From contig JAIUPC010000005.1 in the NCBI GenBank assembly GCA_020161655.1, positions 1 to 64,000 on the forward strand: a stretch of 64,000 nt of DNA, read 5' to 3'. The DNA is from Pseudomonadota bacterium (GTDB lineage Bacteria > Pseudomonadota > Alphaproteobacteria > Rhodobacterales > Rhodobacteraceae). Shown here in pieces: positions 59,427 to 64,000 of this stretch. How positions within the stretch are numbered: position 1 is the stretch's first letter; each line of letters begins with the position of its first letter. The notes beneath the pieces were generated by a model that saw only the letters and a program-made list of their open reading frames with translations, had not been told where the DNA came from and made no database searches. Made by a program: the position numbers and the translations under genes.

Positions 59427-60327
59427 CCTGTTGTCGTCCGGGGCGGATCTGCCGGAACGGCTCGGCCCCGGAACCGTCGTCAGCCTGCTTGTCGTGGCGA
59501 CGCTGACGGCGCTTTGCTATCCGTTGCTTTCGGTCGGTCTCGCCCATGCCCCGCCATTGCAGTTCGCCGCGCTGCGCGCCGGCATCGCCGGGCTTGCGCT
59601 GCTCGTTCTCGCCGCCGCCCTGCGCCGCCCCTTTCCGCGGGAAAGACGGGTCTGGCTGCTCGTCGCCCTGTCCGGCCTTTCCTCGACCGCGATCGGTTTT
59701 TCCGGGATGTTCGGCGCGGCCGGCCTGATCGCGCCGGGCATCGCCACCGTGGTGGCAGGCACGCAGCCGATCATGGCCGCCCTGCTGGCATTGGCGATGT
59801 TCGGCCAGCCTTTCGGGAAATGGCAGATCATCGGCATGTCCGTGGCGCTTGCCGGGATCGCCACGATGACGCTTGAGGACATCGCGGCGGGCGGCACCAC
59901 CGCAGTCGCGGGAAGCGCTCTCGTCATCGCGGCGACGTTCGGCACCGCCTTCGGCAACGCCGTGACGAAGCGGTTCGCGGCGGATGCGGATCCTTTCGCG
60001 GCGGCGGCGCTGCAGCTTCTATCCGGTGCGGTCCCGCTCGCGGTGCTGGCCTATCTCGCCGAACCGTGGACGCCGGGCGTGCTGGAGCCCGGTTTTCTCA
60101 TGATCGTGGCTGTCCTTGCCATCGGCGGAACGGCGATCACGCAAACGCTGTGGATCGGCGTTCTCGGACACTGCCGGCTGAACACCGCCAATGCCTTCAC
60201 GTTTCTCGCGCCGCTTCTGGGCGTGGCGATCAGCGTCGTATTCCTCGGCGAACGGCTTGTCCCGCTTGGCGCGTTCGGGATGGCGTTGACCGTCGGCGGG
60301 ATCGTTCTTGCGGCGCGGCCCGGGTGA
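59377..60327 (+). CDS. EamA/DMT-family permease
   Basis: This protein of about 316 residues has ten TM in two EamA repeats ('ALCYPLLSVGLAHAPPLQFAALRAGIAGLALL' region and 'AFTFLAPLLGVAISVVFLGERL' region), a drug/metabolite exporter fold. I place the start at ATG 59377 behind AGGGGGAAA, overlapping the phosphorylase gene by 50 bp in another frame; a start after the overlap is possible. Substrate unknown; purine base or nucleoside export would fit the neighbours but is speculation. Confidence 0.78.
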   Translation: MRSNTGRAHPPSPSATDLLSSGADLPERLGPGTVVSLLVVATLTALCYPLLSVGLAHAPPLQFAALRAGIAGLALLVLAAALRRPFPRERRVWLLVALSGLSSTAIGFSGMFGAAGLIAPGIATVVAGTQPIMAALLALAMFGQPFGKWQIIGMSVALAGIATMTLEDIAAGGTTAVAGSALVIAATFGTAFGNAVTKRFAADADPFAAAALQLLSGAVPLAVLAYLAEPWTPGVLEPGFLMIVAVLAIGGTAITQTLWIGVLGHCRLNTANAFTFLAPLLGVAISVVFLGERLVPLGAFGMALTVGGIVLAARPG

Positions 60328-60476
60328 TGGATCAGTCCGGCCGCGGCAAGAGCGGGACAGTCGGCGCGATGCTGCCCTGCGATGTCATCCTGCGCCATGT
60401 CCCGGGCGTGTCGATCCGCAACGGTTGCGGGGGCCTTCCGCAGCGCGACCGGGCACGAGACTGTGAAACGGCAGCT

Positions 60477-60857
60477 ATGGACAAAACGCCCCGGTCGCCG
60501 CATCTTCGGCCCATGCGCCGGTTTCCACTATGGCTCTTGCTCATGTTCGTCGCCGTGTTTGCGGCGGGATCGGTATTTGCCACGGCCAGTTCCGCAACCA
60601 TGGCGCTGGATATGGCCATGGTCAGCGACGCGGACATGGCGATGGATGGTTGCGACGCTTGCCCTGCCTCCGACGTGAAACAGAGCCACGCCGAATGCGA
60701 TATGGACTGCACGGTCCCCGCTGCGGCCATCCTGTTCGACGGCGCGGTACTCGCGGTGCCGCTGGCGACAGTCCCTCTGCCGCGCAAGGGCCTTGCGCCT
60801 GCCGGGCGCGCGGGACCGCCGGACCGGTCCCCTCCGCGAACCAGCATCCTGAGTTGA
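60477..60857 (+). CDS. Small exported Cys/Met-containing protein
   Basis: This 126-residue protein (or 114 if started at ATG 60513, MRRFPLWLLLMFVAV) has a signal peptide. The mature part has Met/Asp-rich sequence (MALDMAMVSDADMAMDG) and two Cys motifs, CDACPASD and CDMDC, followed by a hydrophobic stretch and a Pro/Arg tail. Spacing of Cys and Met suggests copper binding in the periplasm, similar in style to the proteins at 15097 and 48345 and to DUF2946-type proteins. It opens the last metal/redox cluster. Confidence 0.6.
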   Translation: MDKTPRSPHLRPMRRFPLWLLLMFVAVFAAGSVFATASSATMALDMAMVSDADMAMDGCDACPASDVKQSHAECDMDCTVPAAAILFDGAVLAVPLATVPLPRKGLAPAGRAGPPDRSPPRTSILS

Positions 60858-60950
60858 GCGGCCGCACCCGGAACGGGTGAACGGCCAGAACGATCATGCG
60901 CGCGGCCAGAAGCGGGCGCGCGCCAGGACCGGTTCTTCAGGAAGACCAAC

Positions 60951-61889
60951 ATGCATAGCAAATCTGTTGCCCGCCTGTCGCGGCGCGCCCTTCTGGGCGG
61001 CGGCGTCGCGGGGTTGGGGCTCATCAGCGGCCTTGTTCCGCTGCGGGCGGCAACGCCCGGGACCACTGACCAGCCGGCGATCGCCTTCGACGATGCCGGA
61101 CTGATCCTCGCGGCGGACCGGCTCTACCGCAGCGAGGACGGCGGCGCCACATGGTCCGCGCTCGCCGAAAGCGGGCCGGGCGCGATCGTGGCGCTAGCCA
61201 CCCATCCCGACCGGCCGGGCCGGGTACACGCGGCCATCGCGTCCGGGGGCCTCGTGCGGTCGGACGACGGCGGCCGATCCTGGACGCCTCAGGGTGGCGG
61301 CCTGCCTGCTGCCCCGGCGACGGCGATGACGGTCGCGGCGGCCGCGCCCGACACGCTCTACCTGGCAATCGCGGGCGACGGGCTCTGGCAGAGCGAGGAC
61401 GCCGGCGCCACCTGGACCTTCGCGATGGACCGGCCCTATCTGGCCGATGCCGAGCGCGAGGTGCTGGCCCTTGTCTCGGTCAACAACGCCTCCGGCATGG
61501 GCGGCATCTGGCTCTATGCCGGCACCGATCCCGGCCTGACCCGCGTGCCCGACTGTTTCTGCCGCTGGCAGGACGTGCAGCCGGGCGATGCGATGGAGGC
61601 GCTGGCCTCGGGCAAGACTCTTCCGTCGACCGCGCCCCTGCCGGCAGGAGAGCCGGTGCGCGCCCTCGCGCTGGCGCCGCGGACGCCCGAGACGCTCTAT
61701 GCCGGCCTTGCCTCCGGCATCTGGAAATCCGCCGACGCGGGCGTCAACTGGCTGAGAGCCGCTGAGGCCGACGTTCTGGCCCTGGCTGTCAACCCCGCCA
61801 ATCCGGACCACATCGCCGCCGCCACCCGCGGCGGGATCATCCTCAGCCGCGACGGCGGCGCCACCTGGACCGCTGCGGCGGCCTTCTGA
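60951..61889 (+). CDS. Tat-exported BNR/sortilin-type repeat (beta-propeller) protein
   Basis: This 312-residue protein has a twin-arginine signal (LSRRALLGGGVAGLGLISG). It carries at least four BNR/Asp-box repeats: RSEDGGATWSAL, RSDDGGRSWTPQ, QSEDAGATWTFA and LSRDGGATWTAA, with a variant KSADAGVNWLRA. Two Cys lie in PDCFCRW. Such propellers appear beside SCO, DUF411 and cytochrome c genes in copper-linked clusters; the role is unknown. It begins the exported-protein operon with RBS AGGAAG. Confidence 0.75.
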   Translation: MHSKSVARLSRRALLGGGVAGLGLISGLVPLRAATPGTTDQPAIAFDDAGLILAADRLYRSEDGGATWSALAESGPGAIVALATHPDRPGRVHAAIASGGLVRSDDGGRSWTPQGGGLPAAPATAMTVAAAAPDTLYLAIAGDGLWQSEDAGATWTFAMDRPYLADAEREVLALVSVNNASGMGGIWLYAGTDPGLTRVPDCFCRWQDVQPGDAMEALASGKTLPSTAPLPAGEPVRALALAPRTPETLYAGLASGIWKSADAGVNWLRAAEADVLALAVNPANPDHIAAATRGGIILSRDGGATWTAAAAF

Positions 61890-61900
61890 AGGAGACCATC

Positions 61901-62323
61901 ATGAAATCCAGATTGACCTTCCTCGCCTTTCTTGCCCTCGCGACGCCGGCGCTGGCCGCCGAGCCGGTCACCATCTATCGCGACCGCGGCTGCGGCTGCT
62001 GCGATGCCTATGCCGACTACCTCAAGGCCAAGGGATTCGAGGTCGCGGTGGTCGATGCCCCCGATTTCGTTGACCGTTCGATCGCGGCGGGCGTTCCCGA
62101 ACAGGGCGTCGGCTGCCATCTGGCGATGATCGGCGGCTACGCGGTGAGCGGCCTCGTCCCGGCCGAGATCATCACCCGGCTGCTTGAGGAGCGGCCGGAG
62201 ATCAAGGGCATCACGCTGCCCGGAATGCCAGCGAATGCCCCCGGCATGGCGGCGGAAAAGACCGGGACGCTGAAGGTCTATGCCTTCGGTCCCGCGGGCG
62301 TGAGTCTCTATTCCGATGAGTGA
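61901..62323 (+). CDS. DUF411-family periplasmic metal-binding protein
   Basis: This 140-residue protein has a signal peptide (MKSRLTFLAFLALATPALAA) and a DUF411 domain: 'VTIYRDRGCGCCDAYADYLK' with the CGCC site, then GVGCHLAMIGGYAVSGLVPAEII and GITLPGMPANAPGM. Relatives (CopG-like) bind copper or silver in the periplasm. It lies 11 bp after the BNR gene and overlaps the cytochrome gene by 8 bp. Confidence 0.87.
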   Translation: MKSRLTFLAFLALATPALAAEPVTIYRDRGCGCCDAYADYLKAKGFEVAVVDAPDFVDRSIAAGVPEQGVGCHLAMIGGYAVSGLVPAEIITRLLEERPEIKGITLPGMPANAPGMAAEKTGTLKVYAFGPAGVSLYSDE

Positions 62324-62825
62324 GGCAGGACGCAACGGCGGCGGCGTGAGGCTCGGCCTGGCGCTGACCGCAGGGGCTGCGGTGCTTGTCGCGCTGGCCT
62401 ATGCCGCTCTCGGGCAGGACGGGCCGGCAAGCGCCGTCACCTTTCTCGGCAAGGATGTGGCACCCGCGGCGCTGGAACTTGGCTCGCGCATCTACGCGCA
62501 GAACTGCGCCTCCTGCCACGGCAAGAACCTTGAGGGCCAGCCCGACTGGAAGCGCCGGCTGGCGAACGGCCGGATGCCCGCGCCGCCGCACGACGCCACG
62601 GGTCATAGCTGGCACCATTCCGACCAGGATCTGTTCAAGACCACCAAGGAAGGCCTTGCCGCCGTGGTGCCGGGCTACGAAAGCGACATGCCGGTGTTCG
62701 GGGCCAGTCTCAGCGACGACGAGATCACCGCCGTGCTCGCCTACCTCAAGAGCACCTGGCCCGAACGGCAGCGGGCTTTCCAGGCGGAGGTCACGAGGAA
62801 CGCTGATCTGGAAGACGGCCCATGA
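62316..62825 (+). CDS. Membrane-anchored cytochrome c
   Basis: This 169-residue protein has an N-terminal TM anchor (LGLALTAGAAVLVALAYAALG) and one c-type haem domain with CASCH and a likely axial Met in SDMPVFGASLSDDE. It resembles class I cytochromes that feed terminal oxidases or electron bifurcating enzymes. It overlaps DUF411 upstream and a short frame downstream. It could donate to the CuA protein at 15651, though that link is inferred. Confidence 0.85.
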   Translation: MSEAGRNGGGVRLGLALTAGAAVLVALAYAALGQDGPASAVTFLGKDVAPAALELGSRIYAQNCASCHGKNLEGQPDWKRRLANGRMPAPPHDATGHSWHHSDQDLFKTTKEGLAAVVPGYESDMPVFGASLSDDEITAVLAYLKSTWPERQRAFQAEVTRNADLEDGP

Positions 62826-62998
62826 ACGGGCATCAGGGATGGTGCGCGCCGTCCTCCGGCGCAGGGATGCCGGCATTCCTGCCGCCGCAGGCGGCCCGGT
62901 TGCAGCCGACCGAGGCCGTCGCCGAAGCGCCCGCGTCTCGCCGGCTGCGGCGCCAACGTCCGGTGGGCAACCGGAATCGCCAGAAGGAGATGATCTGA
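62822..62998 (+). CDS. Short open frame, uncertain gene
   Basis: A 58-codon frame starts in the cytochrome stop (ATGA) and ends 1 bp before the next gene. The product has one Cys, a Pro/Ala middle and an Arg-rich end, with no signal peptide or known motif. Overlapping starts on both sides favour a real coupled gene; the composition does not. Confidence 0.35.
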   Translation: MNGHQGWCAPSSGAGMPAFLPPQAARLQPTEAVAEAPASRRLRRQRPVGNRNRQKEMI

Positions 62999-62999
62999 C

Positions 63000-63281
63000 A
63001 TGACGAAGGCACCTGACCTTATCCCCATCGCCCGGCCGCTTCGGCTGCCGTTCGGACGCCGAGGCTGGCTCGTCGCCGCCGTCGCGCTCATCGTCGCGGG
63101 CGCGGTCTTCAACTGGGGCTGGCTGACCGCCATCGGCGCCGCTCCGCTGATCCTGGCCATCGCGCCATGCGCGGTGATGTGTGCTGTCGGCCTGTGCGCG
63201 AAGGGAGGGTCGAAATCCTGCGCCAGCAAGGGCGGCCCGGCGGCAGGGGCGGACGCCGCACGGGACCAGCAGCGCGACTGA
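63000..63281 (+). CDS. Small membrane protein with Cys-rich end
   Basis: This 93-residue protein has two TM (WLVAAVALIVAGAVFNWGW and LILAIAPCAVMCAVGLCA) and four Cys around and after the second (APCAVMCAVGLCAKGG, KSCASK). The start at 63000 follows AAGGAG. Short Cys-containing membrane proteins of this type recur in copper clusters beside SCO genes. Function unknown; copper relay is a guess. Confidence 0.6.
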   Translation: MTKAPDLIPIARPLRLPFGRRGWLVAAVALIVAGAVFNWGWLTAIGAAPLILAIAPCAVMCAVGLCAKGGSKSCASKGGPAAGADAARDQQRD

Positions 63282-63336
63282 GGCCAGGGTCCGCCCGGGC
63301 CAGGGCTTGGGCGCGACGCAATCGAGGGAGACGGAC

Positions 63337-63987
63337 ATGACCGAGCCATCCGGACCAGGCAGACTCAGGTCTGTGCGCCGCATTGCCTGGCTTGCCGCCG
63401 CCGCGCTGGCCGTCACCTTCGGAACCCTGGCATGGTGGCGCGCGAATGCGCCGCAGGAACCGCCGCCGGTCGTCATCACCGGCGAGGCCGATGTCCGGTC
63501 GGAGTTCAGCCTGACCGACCATTCCGGCCGCCCGGTGACCGAGGCCGATTTCGCCGGCCGCTGGCAAGTGGTCTTTTTCGGCTTCACCAACTGCCCGGAC
63601 ATCTGCCCGACGACGCTGGCCTACATCGCGAGCGTCCTTGATCTTCTGGGCGACCGCGCCGAGCGGGTGGCGCCGCTGTTCATCACCGTCGATCCCGCCC
63701 GCGACACGGCGCCGGTCATGGCGGCCTTCGTCGCCGCCTTCCACCCGCGGCTGATCGGCCTGACCGGGACCGAGGCGCAGGTGGCCGGGGCAGCGCAGAA
63801 CTTTCGGGTCTACACCGAGAAGATGGCCGATGCGGCCGCGCCCGACGGCTATCTCATGGCCCATGCCGGCTACATCTACCTGATGACCCCCGAAGGCCGG
63901 TTCGAGGCGGTTTTCCGCGAGAACGGCCAGCCACCCGAGGCAATGGCCGAGGAAATCGTCATGCGCATCGAGAAAGAGGAACGATGA
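63337..63987 (+). CDS. SCO1/SenC-family copper chaperone for CuA assembly
   Basis: This 216-residue protein has an N-terminal TM anchor (IAWLAAAALAVTFGTLAWW) and a thioredoxin fold with the Cu site CPDICP (FTNCPDICPTTLAY) and the ligand His in 'LMAHAGYIYLM'. SCO proteins insert copper into CuA of oxidase subunit II, linking this cluster to the CuA protein at 15651. The start at 63337 follows GAGGGAG. Its stop overlaps the next start (ATGA). Confidence 0.92.
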   Translation: MTEPSGPGRLRSVRRIAWLAAAALAVTFGTLAWWRANAPQEPPPVVITGEADVRSEFSLTDHSGRPVTEADFAGRWQVVFFGFTNCPDICPTTLAYIASVLDLLGDRAERVAPLFITVDPARDTAPVMAAFVAAFHPRLIGLTGTEAQVAGAAQNFRVYTEKMADAAAPDGYLMAHAGYIYLMTPEGRFEAVFRENGQPPEAMAEEIVMRIEKEER

Positions 63988-64000
63988 AGTCAATCATGCT
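63984..64000 (+). CDS. Start of a further gene, cut by window edge
   Basis: ATG at 63984 overlaps the SCO stop and reads Met-Lys-Ser-Ile-Met before the window ends. The basic-hydrophobic start could be a signal peptide. Nothing more can be said. Confidence 0.4.

Overview
The window is GC-rich and reads as part of a large alphaproteobacterial replicon, most likely a Rhodobacteraceae (Paracoccus/Rhodobacter-type) plasmid or chromid. The evidence is a complete repABC replication/partition operon, ScpB-like and DUF1403 genes, and accessory metal-resistance genes interrupted by IS relics. No rRNA or tRNA gene was found.

Layout. (1) 1-14.1 kb is a zinc/divalent-metal island between two related IS5-family transposase 3' remnants that face inward: ArsR/SmtB plus a His-rich CDF exporter, an MFS permease, a five-gene Opp/Nik-type ABC importer, a MerR regulator, a very His-rich ZntA-type ATPase and a second ArsR/SmtB. 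SmtB-like operators lie upstream of both efflux genes. (2) 14.1-18.2 kb holds an IS256 relic, a broken cueR-like gene and an FNR/Nnr-type box in front of an operon with a CuA cupredoxin subunit and a haem-copper-oxidase homologue. That homologue has lost the His ligand of the high-spin haem and one CuB His. (3) 18.2-22.7 kb holds decayed TniQ and winged-helix remnants, scpB, DUF1403, a tyrosine recombinase with a palindrome just upstream, and a broken toxin-antitoxin locus. (4) 22.9-26.4 kb is repABC with an antisense RNA and a parS palindrome. (5) 26.4-36.0 kb is a type I-E CRISPR-Cas locus starting 12 bp after repC: cas3, frameshifted cas8e, cse2, cas7e, cas5e, cas6e, cas1, cas2, and 22 identical repeats with 21 spacers of 32 nt. 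Three further parS-like 16-mers lie inside cas3 and cas8e, so plasmid partition DNA and the immune system are interleaved. (6) 36.3-38.1 kb is a decayed hipBA locus and a small membrane protein. (7) 38.0-48.8 kb is a copper island: cueR, copA, copZ, DUF305 and Met-rich proteins, a P1B ATPase with a CPD rather than CPC/CPH motif, an archaeal-type (type II) GAPDH, a Cys/His-rich small protein and two overlapping ECF sigma factors, one with a Cys-rich tail. (8) 48.9-60.3 kb follows a perfect FNR-type box: DUF2933, an ICMT-family protein, a YfcC/ArcD-like exchanger, arcABC, small membrane proteins, a PRPP synthetase homologue, a beta-CASP nuclease, an archaeal-type AMP phosphorylase and an EamA permease. 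(9) 60.5-64.0 kb is a run of exported redox/copper-handling proteins: BNR-repeat protein, DUF411, cytochrome c, small membrane proteins and SCO.

How they may work together. Zinc and copper genes pair sensors (SmtB, MerR, ECF) with exporters and periplasmic binders. FNR-type boxes ahead of the oxidase-like operon and the arginine deiminase operon suggest low-oxygen expression. That fits ATP formation from arginine and an archaeal-style nucleotide salvage route, at a time when Cu(I) is most toxic. The repC-cas3 junction and the parS sites inside cas genes make CRISPR-Cas look like plasmid backbone rather than passenger cargo. All functional statements come from motif recognition and gene order; no database search was run.
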